Below, in pieces: positions 1-10,699 of a stretch of DNA of 64,000 nt. The stretch's first letter is position 1. Each line of letters begins with the position of its first letter. The position numbers and the translations under genes were made by a program. The notes below the pieces were generated by a model. It was not told the origin of the DNA, did no database searches, and was given only the letters and a program-made list of their open reading frames with translations. Source of the DNA: Spirodela intermedia (lineage: Eukaryota > Streptophyta > Magnoliopsida > Alismatales > Araceae); the NCBI GenBank assembly GCA_902729315.2, contig LR746271.1:4608001-4672000 (forward strand). The letters are read 5' to 3'.

Positions 1-1152
1 CACTAACAATTGTCTCCTTGATTTTTCAGGATATACCTAAGGATCATTGTTGTGACTCAGTCGTTGTATATTAAATCACGCAAATATAAAATTTATAAAA
101 CTAGAAAATACGATTTTTTGGATATTTAGAAGTATAAATATATCAATTATAATTCAATAAAAATTCCAAAAAATATCGGTAATTTTCCAGGTCAATCACA
201 GGGATGTAATATAATATCTGGTAATTATTCAGAATTTTTCTCAATGAATACGATTTTCTTACAAATTTTATACTAGGAAATAAAAAAGAAATATATTTAA
301 AATTCACGAAAAAAAAGGAAATAAGGGTGCGGGCGTCATGATGACGTCAGCGCCCGGCGAACGCGAATCAGGCGGAAACAGAGTTCCGCCTGGTGATTCT
401 TACGTAAGCGATTACGGACGATTTAATTGATCAAATTAAGATCTGTAAAAGCCGAAAGAATCGTAATTGAACGAAGTATAGTTTGGTAAATTAAAATCAC
501 ACAAAGTATCACTAAATGAAGCGTAAATTAAATTGAAAGCAGTAAAACAGAGTTCTAATGTCGCGACGGCGATGCGTCGGTGATGTACCGGAATCTTGAG
601 CATTCGGGAGGATCATCGTGCAGTGTCTACGGCCTCGAAGGCTCTCCTTGGACAAAGATGACGTGGGCAATCTCTAGATCTTCTCGCAAAGTCTAGAGAT
701 CAATGAAGTGGGTCGTCGAATCATCTCTGGCGGCTGTCACCCGGCGGAGAAGAAAAACAGCGACTTTGCGGCTCTCCGGCGGCTGTCACCCGACGGAGAG
801 GAGCTGGATGGAGGTGGGGCGCGTGTTAGGGAGCTTCATCTTCAGGTCCGCACAGCAAGAGGAGGCTCTTCATCGCATCTGGTACGCTCTCAGGAGGTGG
901 CGACTGGTCTCCCGGCGGATCGTCCTCTTCTCGACGATGGCTTGTTCGTCAATCAATCAGAGATGATTTACTCGATAGATTCGCGATCCTTTTATCGCGA
1001 ATCGTTTAGAAATTTTAGTAGCAATGCTCCGCGAATCACGTTGACGAGATTTTCGCCGATGATCTAGCGATTCTCGTTGCTTAATCCTTCACTGACGATC
1101 TGTAGGAAAGTCGCGATAATCAGATAAAAATATATGAATTTTGACTCTGGGA

Positions 1153-1163
1153 GGATTCGAACC
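1153..1163 (-). promoter_or_regulatory. B-box-like motif in LTR copy A
   Basis: On the minus strand (LTR sense) this reads GGTTCGAATCC, a match to the tRNA/SINE Pol III B box consensus GGTTCGANTCC. The same 11 bases occur in copies B (22101-22111), D (47329-47339) and C2 (60802-60812). No cloverleaf or convincing A box was found, so it may be a relic of a tRNA-derived segment or chance. Confidence 0.35.
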
Positions 1164-1204
1164 CGCACCGATAGCCTGCCTCTTCTGAAGAAGGTGTGGG
1201 TTTA

Positions 1205-1247
1205 GTCCTACATCAGTTGTACGCCGATTTTTCGAGCGAATAGATAG
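1205..1247 (+). promoter_or_regulatory. snRNA-type USE + TATA module, LTR copy A (degenerate)
   Basis: GTCCTACATCA (USE-like, two differences from RTCCCACATCG) is followed by 24 bp and then ATAGATAG, a damaged TATA box. The spacing equals that in the other copies. It lies antisense to the LTR and is probably weaker than copies C2 and D. Confidence 0.4.
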
Positions 1248-1783
1248 TAATGTTCGCTATGTGACCAAAGCCCCTTCTCTAGTGTGTACGACCACTCCTT
1301 GCCCTATAGCCGGCTGCCCGCTGGTGATGTGGAAGGGAAGTGGTGTACGCGTACCCTGTTGGTCCCAAAGCCGAGCTGCTCGAGCCCCCGCTCGCGGCTT
1401 ACTCCCCGACTGCACTTCCGACCCGCTTGCGCAGGCCCGGCGGGTCCTTCCTGTTTTTGCAATATTTTTATTTTTATTTGTTCTTCATTTATCTCAAAAG
1501 TAAGACTGTAAAAATCGTATAAAATCACATAATTACCCAAAAATTCACGTTAATCAATTAAAAACCAAAAATCATTCTTTAACACAAATATAAGTCTATT
1601 TATCATGAGTTAAGGCTAAAACTATATTATTTACTAATTATTAACTCATGATAATAAAGACTTATCAATCATCCTCAAATTTAGACTTTCTACCTCACAT
1701 TTCTATCTCACAACTTTTGAACTTAGCCCCTTGTCTTATTATTTAGATTTTGAAGTTTTCTTCCTCTTATTTGAATAATGTGG

Positions 1784-2232
1784 CATACACATACCCTGTC
1801 GGTCACCAAGCCAAGCCGCTCGAGCCCCTACTCGTGGCTTACTCCCCGATTGCGCTTCCGACCCGCTTCCGACCCGCTTGTGGGCCCGGCGGGTCCTTCC
1901 TATTTTTGCAATATTTTTATTTTTATTTGTTCTTCATTTATCTCAAAAGTAAGACTGTAAAAATCATATAAAATCACATAATTACCCAAAAATTCACGTT
2001 AATCAATTGAAAACCAAAAATCATTCTTTAACACAAATATAAGTCTATTTATCATGAGTTAAGGCTAAAACTATATTATTTACTAATTATTAACTCATGA
2101 TAATGAAGACTTATCAATCATCCTCAAATTTAGACTTTCTACCTCACATTTCTATCTCACAACTTTTGAACTTAGCCCCTTGTCTTATTATTTAGATTTT
2201 GAAGTTTTCTTCCTCTTATTTGAATAATGTGA
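1784..2232. repeat. Tandem duplication of LTR edge plus flank (449-bp period)
   Basis: This block repeats 1335-1783: the terminal part of solo LTR copy A, its ATCAT target duplication and about 105 bp of non-LTR flank ending TTGAATAATGTG. The two units are nearly identical. Because the unit spans the LTR/host junction, it arose after the LTR inserted, by local tandem duplication. Confidence 0.85.
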
Positions 2233-2480
2233 GCTATTGTTGGCTTGCTTTTAATGCTCTCTTCGAATTGTTTGTGACTGATCAACTAGGGAGAAGTGAG
2301 GATAACTCCTAAAATTTCAGCTTCAGACACATCAATATAAGATGATTAGTACCTACACAAATCGGTTTGCATTTTCAGTTTTCCATATTCGTTTATTCTC
2401 TGCATTAGGGACAATGCACATAATAGTTTGGGGGGTGCTGTGAATGTGAATCTGAAAATATATCAATTCATGATGCATGC
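2233..2480 (+). mobile_element. Probable gypsy 3' region relic
   Basis: The stretch around 2400-2445 contains GGGACAATGCACATA followed by AGTTTGGGGGGTG. This combination is typical of the region between integrase and the polypurine tract in plant Ty3/gypsy elements. No coding sequence or LTR border could be defined. Recognition is from motif memory only. Confidence 0.35.
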
Positions 2481-3008
2481 ATATTTATTTCATTCTATAT
2501 CTCGTGGCATGCATTCATCCTATTAATTTAAGCCCCATTTGAGAAACCTATCTCATCCTTGCTCTTAAAAGCATGAGGAACGAAGTTAGGCTCTTGTAGC
2601 AGATCAAAAGCATCTCTAAATGATATCAACCATGAATCTAGACACTTTTGATTAGTTTTTAAGTTACTAGGATATCTAGTAGGGTGAGGAACGGACATGA
2701 AAATCAAAGGGTAGAAGTACTATCATTGTGGAAAGGAGTGATGAGAGAATTGAGTGTAGCCATATCCCTGCTTGTTAGGTTGACCAGATCCTACTCATGT
2801 GTCTAGAATTGTCATTAGGTGGAGTCTTCATTTGAGAGAAGAAGTGGTCGTCTCTTCAAGTCCCAAGCACAGAATTACTTTCCTTTGAGCCACCTAAAGC
2901 TACATTTGGAAACCATGTGTACCAACTTCAAGTCACTAAGTACCAAATTTTCCCGTCCTCTATACCTATTATCCTTTATAAGAACTCATTTTTCATTTAT
3001 TTCTCATG
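2481..3008. other. No gene recognised
   Basis: AT-rich intergenic sequence without a convincing exon or repeat border. The short open frame at 2819-3079 has no recognisable similarity. Confidence 0.5.
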
Positions 3009-3432
3009 TTATAGTAATATTCTATTTACAACTAATAAATAATTTTCTCTCGCATGTACGACCACTTCTTGTCTCATAGTTGACTAGCCACTAGTGACAT
3101 GAAAAAAGAGTGGCACACATGTGTCCCCATCGGTCTTAGTTACTTGAGCTTTTGCTCGTGGCTCTTTCCGACTTTACTTCCAACCTACTTGTGGGCCCAG
3201 TTGGTTGACATGTCTTTCCCTTTTATTATATTTTTATTTTAATTTCTTTTTTATCTAAAAAATAAAGCTATAAAAATTATATAAATTTGTAAAAAATCAC
3301 ATAATTAGTTAAAAATTAATATTAATTAATTAAAAATTAATTTTCATCCTTTACTATAAATATAAATCTATTTATCATGAGTTAAGACTAAAACTATATT
3401 ATTTACTAGTTATTAACTCATGATAATGAATA
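3009..3432 (-). mobile_element. Old fragment of the same LTR family
   Basis: It aligns with the first ~420 bp of the LTR (minus strand), from CATGATAA-type terminal sequence at about 3420-3430 back to the region of the antisense TATA box near 3012, where homology stops. Many CpG sites of the young copies are TpG or CpA here, marking it as an old, decayed copy. The USE is not included. Confidence 0.7.
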
Positions 3433-3454
3433 ATTATTACTTACTATTTTATGG

Positions 3455-3960
3455 TACTCAGTCACCACCACTCCCGTTCTCATCGCCCACCTCATTATCG
3501 TCGTATTGTCTCCTTGTCGTCCGCCCCATCATCGCCACTCCTTTTCTCGCCAGCCACCTCGTCGTCGTCTCATCTCCTTGTCATCTGCCCCATCACCGTC
3601 ACTCCTTTTATCGCCAGCCACCCCGTCGTCGTCGTCCCGTCTCCTTGTCGTCCGCCGCATTACCGTCACTCCCCTTCTCGCCAGCCACCCTATCGCCGTC
3701 ATCTCGCCTCCTCGCCGGCTGCCCCGTCACCGTCGTCCCACCTCCTCGTCTATCCCGTTGCCGTCGTCCCACCTCCTCGTCTATCCCGTTGCCGTCGTCC
3801 TGCCTCCTCGCCGTCTGCCCCGTTGCCGTCGTCCTGCCTCCTCGCTGTCCGCCCGTCGCCATCACTCCGGCTCCTTGCTGCCCACCTCATCGCTGTTGCA
3901 AACCCTCTTCTTTTCTCTCCTGCTGCCGCCACGAAACCCCATTTCCCTCTTTCTTGCTGA
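3455..3960 (+). repeat. Pyrimidine-rich degenerate minisatellite
   Basis: The plus strand is almost purely C/T with interspersed CGTC, built from variants of a roughly 33-bp unit containing CCTCCTCG and CCGTTGCCGTCGTCC. Adjacent units at about 3737-3865 are nearly identical. Three plus-strand frames stay open at once, giving serine/proline/arginine-rich translations. That is a composition effect rather than evidence for a protein. Confidence 0.75.
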
Positions 3961-4071
3961 CGCCCTCATTCCGCCACCTTTTTCTCCCTCACGACGAGAA
4001 TGCCCCTCTCTCCCCCGCCGAAACCCTCTTCCTTCTCTCACCTGCCGTCGCCACGTACCCGCTCATTTTCT

Positions 4072-4195
4072 TTCTCTCTCTCTCCCACCGACGCCCTCTC
4101 TCTCTCTCTCCCCCCGCAGAAACCCTCTTTCTTCTCTCTCCCGCCATCGCCACGTACCGCCTCATTTCCTTTCTCTCTCTCTCTCTCTCTCTCCC
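4072..4195 (+). repeat. (CT)n microsatellite blocks
   Basis: Several CT runs (about 4072-4086, 4100-4112, 4172-4193) are separated by CCGCCGA-like spacers. They continue the pyrimidine-rich domain. Confidence 0.8.
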
Positions 4196-4240
4196 GCCGA
4201 CTCATTCCGCCTCTTTTTCCTCTCCCCACCTTTTTATTTA

Positions 4241-5967
4241 TTCACCTCATTATTTTATTCTAATATTCTTACTATTCCTCATTTACACCTTTTTCTCCTC
4301 TTATAATTTTGATTATTCAAATACTTTGCGTACTTTACCTACCGAGCTCAAACCACTCATTTTCTTGAATCATCACCTATTGAAAAATCCCCAACAAGGC
4401 TCCTAGATCTCAAGCCACTAGAATAAAAAAAATCATTCAAGAATCTTCTTTGGCAAGGTACGTTGATTTCAATTCTTTTTATGGAGTGATCATTATTTTT
4501 ATATCCTTGGTCCTTATAGGAATTGAGTGAACCATAAGATAGCCTAACACTCTTGATTGAAACTCTATCTGAATTCTTGAAAGTGCAGTTCTTCTCAGAT
4601 AATTCTTCTAAAATCAGTAGGATTAACCTACTCATACTTCTCCTTAACTTAGCCAAGGATAATCTTAAATCCCAACTTTCTTTTCGGTATTGATATTTCT
4701 CTTTAGTCCTGCATCATCTTCACTGAAAAGAGAAGTGCAAAGAAATTTCATGTAAACAGAGCCTATGATGGATTAGATTTCCATATGTCCCTATTTGCGA
4801 AGTATCTTTTCCTATAACATTTCTTGCTTCAAGGAACCTTCCTACCCTTGATTCAGTCATGTTTGATCCCACTAGAGGCCCCAATAACCAGAGACGTAAG
4901 AGTAAGTCAAAAGTCTCTCTTTCCTCCATGGCCTAGGGTCTATTTATCTGCAGATATTGACCTCTTTTAATTGACTCCAACAACATTAATTTCTTATTTT
5001 CTCTCCTGGAATAGCGAGGCATCTAGACAAGAAAAGGACCACAATTCGGAAGCCATGCTTGTGAAGTGACTTGGTACTTTTTTGTTGGAGAGACTGTAAG
5101 TCATCTTCCAATGCATCAGTTACATCACAGATTGATATCCCGAGGGGCAGATGCCTTGATAACCAGGTGTATGAAGATGAAGGGAGAGGTATAACATCAG
5201 TTGTTCTGCTGCAGTTGACCTGTGTATGCACAGCTAATTTTTGGATGGCTTTACTAGGTAACGATGGATTATAGATGAGAAAATTTATCCTAGGTGCCTG
5301 CTTTATCCCAACTGAAATCATCCCCTTATTTCAGAACTCTCCTTTTTCTGCATTTTGATGCCATTTGAAATGGTCAACAGATCGCAAGGAGTATAAGCAT
5401 CCCTCTCTTCAAGTACCTCTATAGAGGATAAGCCACCAGAGCCAACAGAAGGTCGTCTACCTGAGTAGGAGGTGAGTGGCATAACTAAGTGTGTGGCTCC
5501 TCCACTTTCTTCTTGTGCAACCAAGGAACGTTTGTTATATTTATATATATAAAGTTGATGGCTTTTCTATTCACTGTAGGATATCAAAGAAACGCCCGGT
5601 TCCCTTCATGGAGGAGTGAGAGCTATACGAAAGGTCGAATCTGAGTGGGTGTGGGCTCAGATATCTCTATCATTGATTTACATCCAACCCCATGGGGTCA
5701 TGGAAACTGTGAACGGAGCACTGTAGTAACAGTTGCATTGATTCGTCAAAGAAATCAGCATATTTGATGATTTCATCCTAAGTTGGCGGAGGCGGCGTTT
5801 TAGCAATTAGTTCATCTTCACGAGTCATTTCATGTACTTTTTTCCGTGTGTTAGCTCAGAATTTGGCAGTGATCGTTTGGTAAGTCAGCCTTAACAATGA
5901 GTCAGTTAATTAAAGGTATCAATGGAGATGGGTGCAGTGGTAACGGCTCCGTTGATGATGAATGTGG
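4241..5967. other. No confident gene
   Basis: Moderately AT-rich sequence with short minus-strand open frames (4720-4929, 4986-5321, 5318-5524). None shows a recognisable domain or a coherent splice pattern. It lies downstream of the GH3 gene. Confidence 0.4.
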
Positions 5968-6014
5968 CTCTCATGGACCCTCACATTGAAGGAGGATGTG
6001 AGGGTCCATGAGAG
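5968..6014. repeat. Perfect 19-bp inverted repeat (hairpin)
   Basis: The left arm CTCTCATGGACCCTCACAT (5968-5986) and right arm (5996-6014) are exact reverse complements around a 9-base loop. It lies about 530 bp downstream of the GH3 stop codon. It is too short for a typical plant miRNA precursor and may be a foldback-element remnant or an RNA 3'-end structure. Confidence 0.85.
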
Positions 6015-6546
6015 TAGTGGCTGTTCCGCTCCTTGAGGGGGCTCGTGGTGGTACGTTATTGTCATGCATGCTTGAGGTGATGTTGAAAAGTAGGGTGGCC
6101 GAAACACCAAGCTGGCGGGACAGCCGATGATAACAGCCGTGAGAGACATGAATGACCTCCTGTCAAATCGTCCAATCCGTCCACGCATCTCTCGCTTTCA
6201 CGAGAGTCGCCCCCAGCCCCCCCGTTAAGAAGAGTTGACGTTTCTCTGGCAGCGCAAGAGGAAGTCTTGACGCCGTCGTGTTCAAGCTGGCTGGAACCCC
6301 ATAAAGGCAGACACTAGGCGCAACCGACAGCCCCGAGGCGCCAGCTGTCCGTTTCGAGCCGAAAATAGCGAATTACGCGGTATAACAGCTTGCATGAGAG
6401 CCCCCACCCCCCGGTACGCAGCGCTAAGTGGGAACAACTGCTGCAGCGTCATCACAAGGCCTGGCTTGTCTCCGTACCGGTGACAGCTGGAAGGTACCGG
6501 TCCCCACTCGCCCTCCGGCGACGCACGCGACGGGGAGAAGGGCTTC

Positions 6547-9500
6547 TCAGGGCGCGTAGGCGGTGCTCCAGAACTGCCGTCGAGTGCCCCGGTCGAGGAT
6601 CCGGAGGAGAACCTGGTTGCTGGTGCACCGTGGTGTCTTGAACTGCCCCAAGGTTCCCCCAATGCCGACAAAGTAGTCCAGTATCTTCTTGAAGGTGCCC
6701 GTCTCCACCACCCGGAGCTCCAGCGGTCCGATGGAGCCATTGCGCCTCAACTCCACGTAGCCGCACTCGGTGAATGCCAGGTCCATCACTCGACAGCACT
6801 CCTGCAGCACATCTTCGTCCGCCTCCCCCTTCACCTCCCAGTAGACAACGTAGTGCCCTCGCTTCTGCGCGCCGTCTCCGACGATCGCGTGACTGGTAAA
6901 ATCGATCAGTTCTGACCTCGCTCGGGCCAGCAAGCGAGAGGCATTCTCCACGGCCAGCTGCAAGTCTTTCTCCGTGCTCCTGTCGACGTTCACGGTGAGG
7001 AAGACCTTCCTCCGGGAGACGAAGCTCAGTTGGGGGGCGCCCTTGTAGAAACCCCTTACCTCCACCACGTCTCCGAGCTTGTACCTGTACAGTCCTGCGA
7101 CATGGAGAAATCGAGATGAGTTGCTCAAGCATTGGATGATAATACCTGGATCATGGACTGTATGTGAGAGAGGCACAGGGGGGAGATACACATGCCATTA
7201 ACGTGAAAAAAGAGGTCGAGTGCAGATCACTGGATAATGACGTGTCTCTAGGGCTCATGCTGCTCGGGAAGACACCCACGCCATATGTCAGAGGCTCATC
7301 ACGCACAAAGGAACCTTCCACTAAGGCATTTAAAAGTGTTCAGTCTAAATCCTCAAATTAGTTTTCGGTGAGACGAAACGAGGAGATGCGTCGGCCAGGG
7401 GCCACGAGTGCTGGCTGTCACGTCTACATTAGTGAAGGCCGGGATGCGATTAAATACACAATGAACGAGGAGATTTGAGAATCATATCAGGCAACTGTGA
7501 GCAAGAAAGGTGCAAATCGGGATAGCAACACGGAAGTTGGGTAAAAATGATGTCGGAAAGAGAAGAAATGACGAGGGTGCATGAAACATCTTCTGGGAAC
7601 TTAAGGAATTCTTCTCTTGTACTGAGGCCGTTCGTTTCAAAATCCCTTATACGCTTGTCCTCACTGGAAGGACTCGCTAATAAGGCAATAAAGAATTCCC
7701 CTTAGTGTGGCCTATATGAAGTCAAACAAAGTCGAGGAGTCATGGCGCAGAGGGAGAGCAAAGAATCGATGACAGAAACAGGCGATCTCTCTCTCTCTCG
7801 GCCCCTCACCCACCGCCATCTACCCTTCGACATCCTCGTCGCCGCTAGTGTTAGGGGATGCATATCTAATGCACATTTTTTGAAGGTTGTCTGGGATGTC
7901 GATGGCAGAAAGAAACGGCTACCTTCGCCCATTTCCAAATCTTCAGATGGAGAGGTGCAGCCCAATTTCAGATTTTTCGTTCCCACTTTTGTTTCTGTGT
8001 GATATGAACTGTGGGGCGGTAAAACAGTGAATGACGGAGGAACGAGAATCGAACCTGTGAAGGTGGTGAGGACGAGCTCGTATTCCTGGCCCACCTTGAC
8101 CTTGCTCAGCGGCACTGGTTCCTCTTCCACGAAATCGTCGGCAACCCCAGGGTCCACGGCTCCTGATCCTTCAGTCCACCCCACTTGGTTCGCGTGCTGC
8201 TGCGGGTGCCTTCTCAGAGGTATGAACTCAAAGTAAGCGAGGGTAGGGATCACCGTGAAAGTGACCCTCTCAGGCGGATTGGATGGTTCCAGGTTCACAC
8301 CAATCCAGCTCTCAGAGGATCCATAATCGGCTCCCACAAGTGGGAGGCTTCCGGCGTAGTGCCCCAGTTTCTTCATATACGGCAGCATCGATCCGGTCAT
8401 GATGGAGTAGATATACTTGGCGTTGGGCCACAGCGCCGGGACTACGCCCTGCCAGTCTACCGCCTGGAGTTTCTTGCACGTGGATTCAATCCTGCGAGCG
8501 AGGGCCGGGTCGGGGGATACTACCTCGAGGACGGCCTTCCGGACGTTGGGGGAGGTGACTTTCACCTTGCTGAGGCCTCCGGTTTGAATGTCGTGGCAAA
8601 TCTCCGGCCACAGCTCCTCCAAGGCCGCGAAGGCCTGGACTATGCTGTAGGCAAAGGCGGAGGTGACGAACTCGACATGGTCACAGTGGACGAGGCCGAG
8701 GAGGAGGTGGCAGTAGGTAGTCTGTTTGTAGTCCCCGGCTAGGATCATCTCCCGCGGGCTGCAAGTGAAGGACTTGGTGGTTCTCTCCTTGATCTTGAAC
8801 TCCTCGCTTGCGTAGAAGTGGGTGGTGGCCGCGGCCACTGTGACGCCGCCTCTCGTCTGGTACCGCTCGCTGCGGTAGATGAATTCCAGAATCCTACCCC
8901 CTGCTCTGATGGGGAAGATCCTGGTCAACGCAACAGACAAGATAGATGATCAGATCGATTACGAGATGTGCGCTTGGACTTTCTAATGCTCTGGGTGGGG
9001 GGCGGGAAATGTTGCTTTTGGCCACAGACCTCGCTCTGTGGGCTGCTCCTAGCTTGAAGACCTGGAGGGTGGACTGCGCCATGAACCGCGTGAACGGGAC
9101 ATACTTCGGCCTTCCATCCGTTGTCCCAGAACTGCAGACAGGTAATCCGAAAACAGCCCTGTGAGTGCAGTGTAAATGGCACCACGGGGGCGGTAACCGG
9201 ATAGACCTACAGAACGCACAGCACTCGAAACCATTCTAGGACTGTTTAACGAAACCCTGGGACGGAATCGTCATCAAACAAGTGTTCCTATTTTTTCCTT
9301 CGCAGGCTCGCCGCAACCATAGACCTACGATCCTACAGTTACAATGGCAGCGCCGATGGTGGACAATAGATAGATATGACCGAATGAATAGAGGAGATTG
9401 AGATACCTGAGAGACATGGCGGCGATAGTATCCCTTGTGAGGATGGAGCTGGTGTCGCCGTCGACGATTCTCTGAAGATAAGGTTCAAAGTCTTCAGGGG

Positions 9501-9912
9501 AGGCGAGGGGCACCAGAGAGCTGTAGACTGTCTCTAGCTCCCCTAGCTCCAAGTCCTCACGGCGAAGGTCCTCCCCCAGCCACCTTCTCAGGTACTCCGT
9601 ACCTCGGTTGATCTCAATGATGCGCCTCAGCGTCTCTGTCTGCACGAAACCGGCCTTCTCCGCCACCCGGTCGAACCACCCCGTAATGTCGTCGTCCTGG
9701 GAGGTCGGTTCCCCCGTTCTCCCGTTCCCGTCACCAGCGAAAAATGCCTCTCTATGGCTGGTCATGCCGATCGTGGGTCGGCCGTCGTACTGGGCGGCCG
9801 GTTCCGCCGCTCCGTCGTGCACATCACCGGCTAAGGGTGCGTCACTCTGGCGCGTCGTGCACATCGCCATCGTCTGGGAGGATCGGTTCTGCCGCTGCCT
9901 GGTGCCCATCAC
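6547..9912 (-). CDS. GH3: GH3 acyl-acid amido synthetase, DFL2/GH3.10-like
   Basis: GH3 enzymes adenylate a plant hormone acid (jasmonate, auxin or benzoate) and transfer it to an amino acid, acting in the cytosol. Exons on the minus strand: 9912-9407, 9131-9030, 8920-8055, 7094-6547; all introns are GT-AG and phases join in frame (673 codons plus stop). ATP-binding motifs are present: SSGTTDGRPK (residues 169-178, split across the first intron), YGSSES (402-407) and YRYKLGDVV (494-502). Segments such as TTKSFTCSP, MTGSMLPY and FVEEEPVPLS resemble, from memory, the DFL2/GH3.10 branch of the JAR1 group, so a jasmonoyl- or related acyl-amido role is inferred. The family is usually ~590 aa. The first ~75 residues here are a repeat-derived extension, and Met50 (9765) is an alternative start giving 624 aa. 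No disabling lesion was seen. Confidence 0.88.
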
Positions 9913-9945
9913 TGGGGAACGGGGCGTCTCTCTGGTAGAGCGATT
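9720..9945 (-). repeat. Degenerate repeat encoding the GH3 N-terminus / 5' leader
   Basis: Motifs recur on the minus strand: GAxxxGD followed by GRTGEP or GAAEPA, then a Q/DD run. At least two occurrences are in the GH3 frame (around 9740 and 9820) and a third, around 9900, is in another frame (PSDGHQAAAEP). The units are imperfect and out of register. This explains why the protein is longer than its family at the N-terminus and makes the start codon uncertain. Confidence 0.55.
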
Positions 9946-9954
9946 CTCTAAGTG

Positions 9955-9985
9955 TCTCTGTCTCTCTCTCGCTCGCTCTCTCTTG
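9955..9985 (+). repeat. (CT)n tract upstream of GH3
   Basis: A TCTCTCTCTCGCTCGCTCTCTC-like run lies 45-75 bp upstream of the longest GH3 start. On the gene strand it is a GA-rich leader or promoter element, a common setting for GAGA-type sites in plant 5' regions. Confidence 0.6.
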
Positions 9986-10483
9986 TGCTTTCACACCCTC
10001 TTCCCGGCCCTTCTCTCGGTGATGTGCACCCAGGCACTTCGCTTCTATATTTGTAAGGAAAGAAGCCCACCAGTTGGGCGAAGGGAGGAGAGGAGGGGAA
10101 AAGAAAAATATCTTCCTGAACAAGCGGAGAAGCAAAGAGGAGGTCAATTCATGAGCCCCATTCACTCATCTCCCCGATTTCATTTCCTTTACTCATCCGA
10201 CCTACCGGACGATATTTTTTGGAACGGCAACTGCAAGTATTTTTTTTCGAGACACGCCGGCGATGTGGTTTAAACGACGGCTTAAGGATCCCGGGAGGAC
10301 CACCTCTCGTCCCGGGACCACGGCTCCTCTACTCCAGAATCGTACGATGCAATACAGACCTTACGAGGGCTTATCTGTTCTTCATGAATAGGCAAGGGAG
10401 CGAGAGCAGGGGACCATGAGAGGAAAGAGAGCGGACGAGAGAAACCCAGAGCAAGATGCATTCCCAACTCCTGAACCCTCCCT

Positions 10484-10637
10484 CTATCTCTCTCTCGCTC
10501 TCACTTTCTCTCTCTCTCTCTCTCTCCCCCTTCGCTCTACAGGCGCTGGCTCCCCGCACCGACGGAGTAGATGGTTAGGCGACCGTCACGCGGGACGTCC
10601 CAGAGAGAGAAAGAGAAAGAGAGAGAGAGAGAGAGAG
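10484..10637. repeat. Facing (CT)n and (AG)n tracts
   Basis: A CT-rich run (about 10484-10530) and an AG-rich run (about 10597-10637) flank roughly 65 bp of GC-rich sequence. As the tracts are complementary they form an imperfect long inverted repeat in the region upstream of GH3. Confidence 0.7.
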
Positions 10638-10699
10638 TCTATTAACCAGTTGGAATTTGGTTTCATTCGGTTAGGCTCCATTCAACATTTGGCGGTTTG

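Larger units (their letters stand above)
48..1677 (-). mobile_element. Solo LTR of a Ty3/gypsy family, young copy A
   Basis: Read on the minus strand it starts TGATAAGTC and ends in the family terminus, here altered to ..GTCACAACA instead of ..GTCACGTCA. It is flanked on both sides by the 5-bp duplication ATCAT (43-47 and 1678-1682), as expected for LTR integration. No internal retroelement sequence follows, so it is a solo LTR left by LTR-LTR recombination. It is GC- and CpG-rich in the middle and has one copy of the 144-bp unit that is repeated in other copies. The family is placed in Ty3/gypsy because decayed relatives at 17.2 kb and 30.1 kb are followed by a primer-site-like sequence and gag/integrase relics. 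Confidence 0.85.

Noticed and set aside
708-1067. 119-codon frame (also at 46884 and, inverted, 22555 and 61256)
   Set aside because: Part of the LTR; open because of GC content in young copies and broken in older ones.
3420-4406. 328-codon open frame, Ser/Pro-rich, plus strand
   Set aside because: It lies over a C/T minisatellite in which several frames are open together; no domain and no stable codon pattern.
6282-6740. Minus- and plus-strand frames overlapping the GH3 last exon
   Set aside because: Shadows of GC-rich GH3 coding sequence in other frames.
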